Program-made: the position numbers and the translations under genes | Part shown: one piece after another, positions 8,884 through 18,075 of the stretch | Layout: each line of letters opens with the position of its first letter | Numbering within the stretch: the first letter of the stretch is position 1 | Origin: Lichenicola sp050954785 | GTDB lineage: Bacteria > Pseudomonadota > Alphaproteobacteria > Acetobacterales > Acetobacteraceae | DNA: 64,000 nucleotides | Assembly: GCA_050954785.1 (NCBI GenBank) | Contig: JBPBQO010000001.1 | Location: forward strand, 1 to 64,000 | Direction of reading: 5' to 3' | Notes under the pieces: model-generated | The model's input: the letters and a program-made list of their open reading frames with translations, nothing else | What the model was told of the DNA's origin: nothing | The model's database searches: none

Positions 8884-9363
8884 CTATGGCGTATCGAGCG
8901 GCACTACCGCGATCGAGTTGTAGGGACTGCCTCCGGTAGTCATTGCCTTGGTCGACCAGGCTAAATAGAGCAGCACGTGCTTGTCGCGGTCATAGATCCG
9001 GGACACACGCAGCTCCTTGAAAAAGAACGAAGTGCTCTGGCCGAAAACGACCTCGTTGTCCGGCAGGTTCCCGGTGGGGACCGGCTTGCCGGTGGCGCGG
9101 CAGGCGAGCGAGAAGCGTGACGGATCGGTAGCTAACCCAAGCGATCCTTTCACGCCGCCGGTTTCAGCATGCGACAGATAACAGGATACGCCGCTGACCT
9201 TCGGGTCGTCATAGCGATCGACGGCAATCTTGTCGTTGCGGCCCATCAGCCGGAAGGTCGTGCTGACGGCGCCGATCCGGACGCCATCGTCGGCCAGGGC
9301 CGCCGGAATGGTCACGAGCAGGGCTAGCATCGTGGCGCCACCCAGACGTTTCAAACGTGTCAT
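8884..9363 (-). CDS. CreA family periplasmic protein
   Basis: 159 aa with a signal peptide ending near ALADD (~25). The mature part matches CreA: IGAVSTTFRLMGRNDKIAVDR-type start, DPKVSGVSCYLSHAETGG, then SLACRATGKP and FFKELRVSRIYD. The biochemical role of CreA is unknown. The ATG overlaps the stop of the upstream GMC oxidoreductase by 4 nt, so the two are translationally coupled. The longer frame running upstream is only an overlap with that gene. Confidence 0.88.
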   Translation of the reverse strand: MTRLKRLGGATMLALLVTIPAALADDGVRIGAVSTTFRLMGRNDKIAVDRYDDPKVSGVSCYLSHAETGGVKGSLGLATDPSRFSLACRATGKPVPTGNLPDNEVVFGQSTSFFFKELRVSRIYDRDKHVLLYLAWSTKAMTTGGSPYNSIAVVPLDTP

Positions 9364-10937
9364 GCGTTCAGCCTGCTCTTGATATGGTCCGCTACGCGTA
9401 GTGCGTTGGCGATGATGGTCAAGGTCGGGTTCACCGCGCCGATCGAGGGAAAGAAGCTGGCATCGGTGATGTAGAGGTTGTCGAGCTGGTGCGCCTTGCA
9501 GTCGAGATCGAGCACCGAGGATGCCGGATCGGGACCGAAGCGGCATGTTCCAGCCTGGTGCGCGGTGCCGCCGAGCGGGATGTCCTTGCCGAGATACAGG
9601 TTCCGGTCGATCAGTCCCGGCCACGCCCCCATCGGTGCCACGATCTTCTTCAGCTTTGCACGCAGGCGCTTGGCCGCCTCTTCGTTCCCTTCCTCGACCT
9701 CGAGCGTGACCCGGTCGCCATTGTAGCGAACCCGGTTTTCCGGCCGCGGCAGATCTTCGCTCTGCAGCCAGAAATCCATCGAGTGCCGGGCCATCATCTC
9801 GAACGGCATTTCCGGCATCCATGACAGGAAGCCCGGCAACGCCTCGCCGCGAACCTGCTCGCCGTGCGACGTGGCGCACATCTGGATCAGGCCGAGTGGA
9901 TAATCCCAGTCGTCGGATCCGAAATAATAGTCGCTGAGCGCCAGCGTCTTCTGGAACACCGTATCGTTCGGCTCCTTCAGCAGAGCCATGACGACCGACA
10001 TGTTATGCCGCATGTAGTTGCGGCCGACCTGGTCCGAGCCATTTGCAAGGCCGGTCGAATGGATGTCGGTCGCGGATCGCAGCAACAGCAACGCCGAGCT
10101 CAATGCCCCGGCCGCCACCACGACGATATCGGCGGAATACTGTTCGTCCTGGTTGTCGCGACGCACATGGACGCGGCTGACGCTTCGGCCACTGGCATCG
10201 GTTTCCAGCTTCGTCACGTAGGCGCCGGTCAGCAGGGTGAAATTCGGATGGGCCGCGCGCGTCGGATCGACGCAGATCACCTGCGCGTCCGCCTTGGCGT
10301 TCACCGCACAAGGGAAACCATCGAACGCGTCGCACCGGATGCACGGGCTATAGGTGGTGGCGCTGCCATCCGGGTTCTGGTCGAGCTTGATTCCGAGCGG
10401 CAGATGGAACGGATGCAGACCCTGCCGCTGCAGCACATCGCTCAGCTCCTGCACGCGCGGCTCGTGCTTGACCGGCGGGTAGGCATAGGGCGCGCTCGAC
10501 CACGGCTCGGTTGGATCCTCGCCACGCTGGCCATGCACGTGGAACAGCGTCTCGGCCTGGGTGTAATAAGGCTCGAACACATCGTAGCCGACCGGCCAGG
10601 CCGGCGAGAGTCCGTCCTTGTGCCGGATCTCGCCGAAGTCGCGTTCCCGCAAGCGAAACAGGGCGGAGCCATAGACCTTGGAATTGCCGCCGACATAGTA
10701 ATGCAGTCCTGGATGGAAGCTTTCGCCCTTCCTGCCGTACCAGGTTTCCTTGGCCTGATAGGCACCGTCGACGAACACGGTCTTGGAGTCCCAGTTGCTT
10801 CTCGACCGAGGCAGGTAGTCACCGCGCTCGAGCATCAGGATGCGCTTGCCGGTCGGCGCCAGCCGTTGCGCCAGGGCGCCGCCACCTGGCCCGCTGCCGA
10901 TGACGATGATGTCGTAATGGTCGCCTGTCGCTGCCAT
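9360..10937 (-). CDS. GMC-family FAD-dependent oxidoreductase
   Basis: 525-aa flavoprotein of the glucose-methanol-choline type. The FAD-binding Rossmann motif is at the N-terminus (IVIGSGPGGGALAQRL, ~residues 11-27), followed by LERGDYLPR. Near the C-terminus are GGTAHQAGTCRFG, which contains the His expected at the active site, and DASFFPSIGAVNPTLTI, the family's end motif. The substrate, probably an alcohol or sugar, cannot be read from the sequence. No signal peptide. First gene of a two-gene unit with the CreA-like gene. Confidence 0.88.
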   Translation of the reverse strand: MAATGDHYDIIVIGSGPGGGALAQRLAPTGKRILMLERGDYLPRSRSNWDSKTVFVDGAYQAKETWYGRKGESFHPGLHYYVGGNSKVYGSALFRLRERDFGEIRHKDGLSPAWPVGYDVFEPYYTQAETLFHVHGQRGEDPTEPWSSAPYAYPPVKHEPRVQELSDVLQRQGLHPFHLPLGIKLDQNPDGSATTYSPCIRCDAFDGFPCAVNAKADAQVICVDPTRAAHPNFTLLTGAYVTKLETDASGRSVSRVHVRRDNQDEQYSADIVVVAAGALSSALLLLRSATDIHSTGLANGSDQVGRNYMRHNMSVVMALLKEPNDTVFQKTLALSDYYFGSDDWDYPLGLIQMCATSHGEQVRGEALPGFLSWMPEMPFEMMARHSMDFWLQSEDLPRPENRVRYNGDRVTLEVEEGNEEAAKRLRAKLKKIVAPMGAWPGLIDRNLYLGKDIPLGGTAHQAGTCRFGPDPASSVLDLDCKAHQLDNLYITDASFFPSIGAVNPTLTIIANALRVADHIKSRLNA

Positions 10938-11103
10938 GGTCCGCTCTTGTCCAGTTCTTCAGCTCCGTCAGGTGATCAACCTCCCGGCTCCATTCCGGTT
11001 CGCGGGACGCCGGTCCGGGCCGGAAATCAAGCGGCCGGAGCGCGTCTTGCGGGACCCTGAACGCTACGAGCCGTGAGTACCGACCGAAGCCGGGATTACG
11101 ATC

Positions 11104-12196
11104 ATGTTCGATGCGTTGCATTCCAGGCGTGACCTGATCGTCCACTCCACCGAACCCTACAATGCCGGGCCGCGGCTCGATCGCCTCAGGGCAGCGTCGA
11201 TTACCGCGCAGCGCGACTTCTACGTTCGCAGCCACGGCAACATCCCGCATCTGGAGGAGGCCACGCACCGGCTGATTGTCGATGGCCTTGTGGAAACGCC
11301 TTTCGACCTCGCGGTCGGCGGCCTGAAAACCCGGTTCGCCGAGCATGCCGTCATGGCGGTGATGCAATGTGCCGCCAATCGCCGCGCCGACATGCAATCG
11401 GTCAAACCCACCTCCGGTGATCCCTGGGTACCGGACGCGATCGGCAATGCCGTATGGACCGGCGTTTCGCTATGCGACGGGCTGCATGCCGCGAACACCG
11501 GAACCGATGCGGCGCTGCATGTGGCTTTCGACCCCGCGACGATGTGGAGATGCCCGGAGAAAGCCGCTTCAAATACGGCGTCTCGACTCCGATAACCAAG
11601 GCGCTCTCGCCGGACGTACTGCTCGCCTACGCGATGAACGGCGAGGCACTGGCGCCGGAACATGGTTATCCTTTGCGTGTCGCGGTGCCCGGCTGCGCCC
11701 GCGTGCGCAGCCCGAAATAGCTGTCCAGGATCACCGTGCAGGATGCACCCTCCGACAACCACATGCAGGCCCGGGACGACACGCTGCTGCCGGCGGACGT
11801 GACGGAACAGACTGTCGACTGGGAGAGGGGCTTCACTATCGACGACATACCGCTCAACTCGGCGATCTGCGAGCCGGCGGCGCATGCGACCTCGAGGCCG
11901 GGCCGAGCACGCTGCACGGCTACGCTGTTGTAACAGCGCGGGCGATCGTTCGGGTCGACGTCTCGATGGATGGCGGACGAAACCGGAGCCAGGCCAAACT
12001 CGAGCATGACGCGAACGCACCCTGGAGCTGGACCTTCTGGACCATCACCCGCGGTCTTCCGAACGGCTTGCATGAGCTGGTGGTCAGGGCGTGGGATTGA
12101 GACGGCCAGACCCAGCCGGCACAACCCGACGATACCTGGAACTCCGAAGGCGACCTGAGCGCCGCCTGGCATCGCATCCAGGTGTCGGCAAGCTGA
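11104..12196 (+). pseudogene. Decayed sulfite oxidase-like molybdopterin oxidoreductase
   Basis: The pieces together match a cytoplasmic sulfite oxidase-family enzyme: DFYVRSHGNIP-like start region, MQCAANRRADMQ with the molybdenum-ligating Cys, LLAYAMNGEALAPEHGYPLR, then a C-terminal dimerisation domain (VDVSMDGG, WSWTFW, DDTWN). The frame is broken four times: a one-base loss near 11535, TAG at 11718-11720 where Trp is expected (K-stop-L), a one-base loss near 11891, and TGA at 12098-12100. Reading resumes sensibly after every lesion, so this is a recent pseudogene, not chance similarity. It converges with a TDT transporter gene. Confidence 0.88.
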
Positions 12197-12328
12197 CTTC
12201 TCCGATGGGGTCCGCGACCGGGATAATCGCTCGGGGACCGGTCCCGACAATCGTTCCGATATAAATTCGACCATGCGCACGCCTTCGTCGCGCTGCTGCA
12301 ACGTGCCGACCGCATAGCTGACAATCCG

Positions 12329-13297
12329 TCAGCCGATATCGGCTTCGGTGGCGATCGGGGCGACATTGCTCATCAGGCAGGGCGAAAAGAACAGGTCTCC
12401 ACGCCAGGCGCCGAGTGCCGTGCAGCTGAATACGATGATCCACAGCAGAACCAGCAACCCGACCAGGACAACCCCGAAATCGGCAAGGATAACCAAACGG
12501 GTCTGCCGGGCGAGCGTCAGCGTCGCAACTGCGTAGACGCCAAGCGGGAATGTGAAACCCCACCAGCCGATATTGAACGGCATGCCATCGCGGAGGTACC
12601 GGGCCGTCACCATAACCGCCAGCGCCAGCCACCAGACGCCATAGCCCCAGAGCAGCATACCGCCAACCACGCCGATCCCCTGGGCCACGATGCCGATCGA
12701 CGGCATACCGACTGCAGCAAAGACCGACGGTGCATCCTGTCCGAGCAGCAACAGGCCCAGCGCGCCGGTACCGATCGGGCCGAGTGCGAGCCAGCCTGAT
12801 GCTGCCATGTACTTGTGCGGCAGTTTGTGCAGGATCAGGCGCAACACCAGGACCACAAGGATGCTTAGCGCCAGCGGTACCGAAAATGCCCAGAGCGCAT
12901 AGCTGAGCATCAGGAAGGGAATTATCAGGCCAGATGCGAGCGACATCGCCACGTCGACCCACCACAGGCTATGCGCGATCGGCAGCGCTGCATGACCGAT
13001 GACCGACGGGCCGAAGGCAAGGAAGCCGTTGATGATGGTGGCCAGCCCCATCGGTATGGTGCCGAAGAACATCGACATCACCGGATGACCGAAAATGCGT
13101 CTGGCGCCGTCGAAAAAGAATATCCAGCGCGCGACATAGAGTCCGCTGAACAGCACGAAAAGGACGATGTCGAACAACCAGAGGCCACGCGCGAGCTGGT
13201 GGAGGCCGGGTATGGACACCGGCAACTGGTTCAGCGCCAGGGCGAGAATACCGGTCCCCATCGTTGCCGTGAACCAGTTCGGGGTAAATTGGCGCAC
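12329..13297 (-). CDS. TDT-family (TehA/SLAC1-like) transporter, possible sulfite or dicarboxylate efflux
   Basis: About ten membrane helices beginning at RQFTPNWFTATMGTGILALAL, the usual start of voltage-dependent anion channel/TDT proteins. The family includes TehA, Mae1 and the sulfite pump Ssu1. The frame is open up to a TTG at 13504, but those extra 69 residues are polar and unlike the family, so I chose the GTG at 13297; no strong ribosome site supports either. It converges on a broken sulfite-oxidase gene, which makes sulfite handling a reasonable but unproven guess. Confidence 0.75.
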   Translation of the reverse strand: MRQFTPNWFTATMGTGILALALNQLPVSIPGLHQLARGLWLFDIVLFVLFSGLYVARWIFFFDGARRIFGHPVMSMFFGTIPMGLATIINGFLAFGPSVIGHAALPIAHSLWWVDVAMSLASGLIIPFLMLSYALWAFSVPLALSILVVLVLRLILHKLPHKYMAASGWLALGPIGTGALGLLLLGQDAPSVFAAVGMPSIGIVAQGIGVVGGMLLWGYGVWWLALAVMVTARYLRDGMPFNIGWWGFTFPLGVYAVATLTLARQTRLVILADFGVVLVGLLVLLWIIVFSCTALGAWRGDLFFSPCLMSNVAPIATEADIG

Positions 13298-13565
13298 CAA
13301 TTCACGGGAACTGCTCAGCTGGGTCAGTGGACCAGGAAAATAAGTATCGGGGAGGATGTCTTCGATTTTGCGTCCAGGCCTGTCGGTTTCTATGCCTACA
13401 GCTACTATGGCCCGGCCAGACTTCCATGAAGAACACACGAAACGTTCAAACCGTTTTGTTTTTTGGATTGTTCCGGTTGGAATGGCCTGGCGGCTCGGAA
13501 CCAATAATTAGTGCGTTGTCTATGCAACTGAACTCGATCGCCATCGATTATTGAGTTAGAAAGCC

Positions 13566-13592
13566 TTGTCGCTTGCACGTCCAGGCTATACT
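13566..13592 (+). promoter_or_regulatory. Possible sigma-70 promoter for the histone H1-like gene
   Basis: TTGTCG (13566-13571) and TATACT (13587-13592) are spaced by 15 nt and lie 34 nt before the ATG at 13626. The -10 box is good; the spacer is short, so this is tentative. Confidence 0.35.
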
Positions 13593-13625
13593 CACCGGCA
13601 ACGCTACATCATTACAGGATTAACA

Positions 13626-14075
13626 ATGGCTCGCACGACCACGAAAACGACTCGGGCTCCTGCCAAGCGGACTCCCGAGCCTGCGCCGAAGAAGCGGGTC
13701 GGCCGTCCGGTCGGTTCAAAGAACCGGGTTCCAGCTGCCGTTACGAAGACAAGAAGCGCGCCCGCTCCGGCACAGAAGCGCGTTGCAGCTCGCAAGGCTC
13801 CTCCGGCCGCACCGAAGCTGAACAAGGCTGAACTCGAAGCGCAGGTCGTAAAGCTCGAGCGCACCGTTGCTCGTCTGCGCAAGCAGAATGCCGAAATGAA
13901 GCAGACCGCCCGTCAGCCGGCCCCGGCACCCGAGCCCGCACCGACGGTCGCAGCCACGCCCGACAAGAAGCCGAAGCGCGCTGCCGCCGCACCGAAGGCG
14001 CGTCGTTCGTCGAAGCGCGATGCCGCGCAGGACACCGACACATCTGCCAAGTCGGACGACAATTCCGAGGATTAA
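13626..14075 (+). CDS. Histone H1-like basic nucleoid protein with AT-hook
   Basis: 149-aa low-complexity protein rich in Lys, Ala, Pro, Arg and Thr. An AT-hook-like core KKRVGRPVGSKNR sits near residues 20-33; residues ~60-98 form a short coiled coil (LNKAELEAQVVKLERTVARL); then come two Pro/Ala- and Lys-rich stretches and an acidic end. ATG 13626 is preceded by ACAGGA. Such proteins bind DNA non-specifically and help compact the nucleoid; the coiled coil suggests it dimerises. No homologue can be named with certainty. Confidence 0.7.
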   Translation: MARTTTKTTRAPAKRTPEPAPKKRVGRPVGSKNRVPAAVTKTRSAPAPAQKRVAARKAPPAAPKLNKAELEAQVVKLERTVARLRKQNAEMKQTARQPAPAPEPAPTVAATPDKKPKRAAAAPKARRSSKRDAAQDTDTSAKSDDNSED

Positions 14076-14090
14076 CGTCCTTTGAAAGAC

Positions 14091-14124
14091 GTGCCGAGAC
14101 TGTCGTGATCGACAGTCTCGGCAC
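14091..14124 (+). terminator. Strong hairpin after the histone H1-like gene
   Basis: Perfect 15-bp stem, GTGCCGAGACTGTCG at 14091-14105 with its complement at 14110-14124 and a TGAT loop, 15 nt after the stop codon. Only a weak T-rich tail (ATATTTC) follows. Confidence 0.7.
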
Positions 14125-14125
14125 G

Positions 14126-14440
14126 ATCGAATATTTCTGACGGCATGTTGGATTTGCCGGAAAGTCTCGCGGAACGACATTCCGGCCTCAGCCAAACAAT
14201 ACGATCGACAGCCTGTCTGCCCCCCCCCGAATTGTCGATTGATTCGGCGATGAGTCGGCAAGGACACCTGAAGCCGCCCATCCGGACGCAATATCCGGAC
14301 ACGGATGTCGTTCGATATACCTCGGAACGATCGGGCCGGCAGTTGGTTAAACTCTAAGCATCATGGCGGCGATCCAGCGACATTCTTGATGGATGGTCGG
14401 AAACCCGGTTGCCCTACCGCAGATTGCAAGAGGCAGCCAC
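14126..14440. other. Intergenic stretch with a poly-C tract
   Basis: About 315 bases without a convincing gene. The only notable item is a run of nine C residues at 14220-14228. Short open frames here lack recognisable domains and ribosome sites. Confidence 0.6.
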
Positions 14441-15001
14441 GTGGACGAATCCCATCCCATCCTGCCCGCTCATATCGAGGACACGATCCGGTCGATCGCT
14501 CGTCTGCATGCCGATCATCGCAAGGCATCCTCGCCCCTGCAGCGGGGCGTTGCACGACTGGTGGGTTTCGTCGGACAGCCACGTTTTATCGGCCTGCTGA
14601 CTGCTGCTGTCGTTCTATGGATCGCAGCCAACCTGGCGGCGTTGGCACTTGGTTTTACACCGATCGACCCGCCGCCGTTTCCATGGCTGGAAGGCGTTGT
14701 TTCACTCATAGCGCTCTATATTACTGTGCTGATTCTCACGACCCAGCGTCATGACGACCAGTTGGCCGAGCATCGGGAGCAACTGACCCTTGAACTGTCG
14801 ATTCTGAGCGAGCAGAAGGCCGCCAAGATCATCGAACTGATCGAGGAGCTACGGCGCGATCATCCGATGCTGGCGAATCGTTACGACCCGGAAGCGGAGG
14901 CGATGGCAGCTCCTGCCGATCCCCATTCTGTTCTCGACGCGATCAAGCAGAGTCAGGTCGATGCGGAGTTGGGGGAAGACGAGGCCACGAAGGAGGACTA
15001 G
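14441..15001 (+). CDS. DUF1003 family membrane protein
   Basis: 186 aa. A cytoplasmic N-terminal part is followed by two membrane helices (about residues 52-76 and 86-106) joined by a loop with PIDPPPFPWLE, then the TTQRHDDQLAEHR motif and a helical coiled tail (LELSILSEQKAAKIIELIEELR). This is the DUF1003 layout; function unknown. I prefer the GTG at 14441, which has AAGAGG seven bases upstream, to the ATG at 14393, which has no ribosome site. Confidence 0.82.
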   Translation: MDESHPILPAHIEDTIRSIARLHADHRKASSPLQRGVARLVGFVGQPRFIGLLTAAVVLWIAANLAALALGFTPIDPPPFPWLEGVVSLIALYITVLILTTQRHDDQLAEHREQLTLELSILSEQKAAKIIELIEELRRDHPMLANRYDPEAEAMAAPADPHSVLDAIKQSQVDAELGEDEATKED

Positions 15002-15015
15002 TCCAGGCTGGATAC

Positions 15016-15045
15016 CGGCGGTCGACCCTCCCGGTTCGACCGCCG
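15016..15045. terminator. Inverted repeat between convergent genes
   Basis: Perfect 10-bp arms (CGGCGGTCGA at 15016-15025 and its complement at 15036-15045) with a 10-nt loop, between the convergent DUF1003 and Spy-like genes. No T-run, so bidirectional termination is only likely. Confidence 0.5.
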
Positions 15046-15063
15046 CAGATCAAGTCGGCACGG

Positions 15064-15537
15064 TCAGTCGGACGGCGGCTCACCAGTTCCATGCAGGGCA
15101 TGTTCCTGATTGTGCAGGGATGCCAGTTGGGCATGGACACTGGAGGCCTTGGCAATCTGATCGGAGGTCAGCAGGTTGCGAACGGCGATTTCGTTCGCGA
15201 CATGCTTGGCACCGAGCTGCTGCATGAGCGAGGCTTCCTGCTGCGCCAACGGCGCAATCGTTGCCTCGGTCACGTCGCCAGCCGACAACAATGTCGTCTC
15301 GATCTGCTCGTGGACGGCATGAAGCTGGTCGAACAGGCTTTTCGAATCCTGATGCTCGGCCTTCATCAGCGCGTGCACCTTAGTTTTCTGGCTGTCGGTC
15401 AGCGTCACGCCCTCGAGCAACCCGTCACCATGATGCCAGGCGCCGGGACCACCGCCAGGACCCGGCTGGGCAGATGCGGCTCCGACGCTTGCCAAACCGA
15501 GAACGGTTGCGGCAACGAGTATCTTGCGGGTCAACAT
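15064..15537 (-). CDS. LTXXQ/Spy-like periplasmic protein
   Basis: 157 aa with a clear signal peptide (cut near SAQPG, ~residue 24). The mature protein is nearly all helix and carries GVTLTDSQKTKVHALMKAEHQ, a Spy/CpxP/heavy-metal-sensor (LTXXQ-like) motif, and a second copy-like LLTSDQIAKASSVHAQL. Members of this superfamily are envelope chaperones or metal-binding sensors. Ends with a short acidic tail. No adjacent two-component genes. Confidence 0.75.
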   Translation of the reverse strand: MLTRKILVAATVLGLASVGAASAQPGPGGGPGAWHHGDGLLEGVTLTDSQKTKVHALMKAEHQDSKSLFDQLHAVHEQIETTLLSAGDVTEATIAPLAQQEASLMQQLGAKHVANEIAVRNLLTSDQIAKASSVHAQLASLHNQEHALHGTGEPPSD

Positions 15538-15804
15538 CGTGAGTCTTCCTTAAGCTGATGCATCCCGACAAGCGGGACCAGCAACCATGATGCCAACGAG
15601 TTGTAACCACCCCTATCGCGTTCAGAAACGGATTGTAACGTGGCAACCGCCCGTTGACCGAACGACAACCTGTCTCGACAGGGTGACGATGCCGTCCGCG
15701 CTTACGGCGCATCCCAGCCAGGATTTGATACTCGGACACAGCTTGTGGAGAATGCACTGGATTGGGCAGTCGACCGCAGGATGCGCCCCAGGAGAAGACG
15801 CCAG

Positions 15805-18075
15805 ATGGACGAGAACTTCCGCCGCGCGGCGCTTGACTATCATCGGTTGCCGAGGCCCGGGAAACTGGCAGTGGTTCCGACCAAGCGCATGGCCACCCAG
15901 CGCGACCTGGCTCTTGCCTACTCGCCGGGCGTGGCGGCTGCCTGCGAGGAGATCAAGGCCAACCCGGATACGGCTCGCGATTATACCGCACGCGGCAACC
16001 TGGTGGGCGTGATCACCAACGGCACCGCCGTGCTGGGTCTCGGCAATATCGGGCCGCTTGCCTCGAAGCCGGTGATGGAGGGCAAGGCGGTCCTGTTCAA
16101 GAAGTTCGCTGACATCGACGTGTTCGATATCGAGATCGAGGAACAGGACCCGGACCGTTTCGTCGACATCGTGGCCTCGCTGGAGCCGACCTTCGGCGCC
16201 ATCAATCTCGAGGACATCAAGGCGCCGGAATGCTTCGCGATCGAGCGAGCGCTGCGCAAGCGCATGCGCATCCCGGTGTTTCATGACGATCAGCACGGCA
16301 CCGCCATCGTCTGCGCCGCGGCAATCACCAACGGGCTGATGCTGCAGGGCAAGACACTGGCCGACGTCAGGCTGGTCACCTCCGGCGCCGGTGCGGCTGC
16401 TTTGGCGTGTGTGGATCTGCTGGTGGCGATGGGCCTCCGGCCCGAGAACGTGACCCTTACCGACGTCAAGGGTGTGGTGTTTGCCGGGCGCGATGCCGAC
16501 ATGGGCGAGAACATGGCCCGCTACGCGCATCCGACCGACGCGCGCACCCTGCCCGAGGTGCTGCCGGGCGCGGATGTGTTTCTCGGGTTATCGGCACCGC
16601 GCGTACTCAAGCCCGAATGGCTGGAGACGATGGCGGAGAAGCCGTTCATCCTGGCGCTCGCCAATCCCGAGCCAGAAATTCTGCCCGACCTCGCACGTGC
16701 CGTAAGGCCGGACGCGATCATCGCCACCGGCCGGTCGGACTACCCGAACCAGGTCAACAATGTCCTGTGCTTCCCGTTCATCTTCCGCGGTGCGCTGGAT
16801 GTCGGTGCACGCGAGATCAACGAGGCGATGAAGGTCGCCGCCGTCGAGGCGATCGCCGAATTGGCACGCATCGAGGTGAGCGAAGTGGTGGCTGCGGCCT
16901 ATGGCGGCGAAGCCCCGATGTTCGGTCCCGACTACATCATCCCGGCACCGTTCGACCCGCGCCTGATCCTGGTGGTGGCGCCGGCCGTGGCGAAGGCGGC
17001 GATGGATAGCGGCGTTGCCGAGCGTCCGATCCTGGATTTCGATGCCTACCGCGAAGACCTGAACGACGTCGTGTATCGCTCGGGCCAGGTGATGCGGCCG
17101 GTGTTCGAGGCGGCACGGAAATCGCCGAAGCGGATCGCCTATGCCGAAGGCGAGGACGAACGCACGTTGCGGGCAGCCCAGGCGGTGGTCGATGACCGCA
17201 TTGCCCGCCCGGTCCTGCTCGGACGGCGCCACGTCATCGAGGCCAAACTGCGCAGCTTGGGGTTGAGGCTCGACCTCGACCACGATGTCGAGGTGATCGA
17301 CCCCGATACGTCGGAGGTGTTCGATCCGCTGGTCGAGGAGTACCAGCATCTGATCGGACGCCGCGGCCTGCCGATGCAGGCAGCCGCGCGTGCGCTTCGG
17401 CGGCGGCCGACGATCGCGGCCTCGATGCTGCTGCGGGCCGGACTGGTGGATGCGGCCGTGGTGGGCGGTCTCAGCAGTTGGTGGCAACAGGTCAAATACG
17501 TGCTGCCGGTCATACCGCCGCTGAACTCCGCCAACCGGGTCTATGCGTTGACCGCGCTGATCCAGGGCAACGGCGCGCTGTTCTTTTGCGATACCCACAT
17601 GGTGGTCGATCCGACACCGGATCAGCTCTGCGAGATGACGCTGCTGGCGGCGGAAGCGGTACGGATGTTCGGGATCGTGCCACGAGCGGCGCTGCTCTCG
17701 CATTCGAATTTCGGCTCCAGCGACAGCCCGTCGGCGCGCAAGATGCGCAATGCCTTGGCGCTGATCCGGGCAGCCGCTCCCGACCTCGAAGTGGACGGCG
17801 AGATGCAGGCCGACACCGCCCTCAGCGAGGCGTTGCGGATGCGGACCGTGCCGGACAGCAGGCTTACCGGATCGGCGAATCTACTGATCATGCCGTCGCT
17901 CGATGCGGCCAACATCAGTTTCTCGCTGTTGAAGGCGGCCGCCGAGGGCCTTCAGGTCGGGCCGATCCTGCTTGGCGTGAGCAAACCGGTCCATGTGCTG
18001 ACCCAGAGCGTGACCGCGCGCGGCATCGCCAACCTGACCGCTCTGATCGGCGCGCAACTGGTGGCGACACCCTGA
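15805..18075 (+). CDS. maeB: NADP-dependent malic enzyme with phosphotransacetylase-like domain
   Basis: Decarboxylates malate to pyruvate, supplying NADPH and linking the TCA cycle to pyruvate. 756 aa: malic N-terminal domain (~20-160; ALAYSPGVAAACEEI, FHDDQHGTAIV), NAD(P)-binding domain (~165-400; SGAGAAALACVDLL) and a C-terminal PTA_PTB domain (~430-750; SHSNFGSSDSPSARKMR, EVDGEMQADTAL) that in this class is regulatory, not catalytic. The ATG at 15805 has AGGAGAAG seven bases upstream, better than the ATG at 15745. The stop overlaps the start of the next gene. Confidence 0.95.
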   Translation: MDENFRRAALDYHRLPRPGKLAVVPTKRMATQRDLALAYSPGVAAACEEIKANPDTARDYTARGNLVGVITNGTAVLGLGNIGPLASKPVMEGKAVLFKKFADIDVFDIEIEEQDPDRFVDIVASLEPTFGAINLEDIKAPECFAIERALRKRMRIPVFHDDQHGTAIVCAAAITNGLMLQGKTLADVRLVTSGAGAAALACVDLLVAMGLRPENVTLTDVKGVVFAGRDADMGENMARYAHPTDARTLPEVLPGADVFLGLSAPRVLKPEWLETMAEKPFILALANPEPEILPDLARAVRPDAIIATGRSDYPNQVNNVLCFPFIFRGALDVGAREINEAMKVAAVEAIAELARIEVSEVVAAAYGGEAPMFGPDYIIPAPFDPRLILVVAPAVAKAAMDSGVAERPILDFDAYREDLNDVVYRSGQVMRPVFEAARKSPKRIAYAEGEDERTLRAAQAVVDDRIARPVLLGRRHVIEAKLRSLGLRLDLDHDVEVIDPDTSEVFDPLVEEYQHLIGRRGLPMQAAARALRRRPTIAASMLLRAGLVDAAVVGGLSSWWQQVKYVLPVIPPLNSANRVYALTALIQGNGALFFCDTHMVVDPTPDQLCEMTLLAAEAVRMFGIVPRAALLSHSNFGSSDSPSARKMRNALALIRAAAPDLEVDGEMQADTALSEALRMRTVPDSRLTGSANLLIMPSLDAANISFSLLKAAAEGLQVGPILLGVSKPVHVLTQSVTARGIANLTALIGAQLVATP

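Noticed and set aside
9864..11060. 398-codon frame opposite the GMC oxidoreductase
   Set aside because: Same reason: antisense of a full-length flavoenzyme, no ribosome site or domain.
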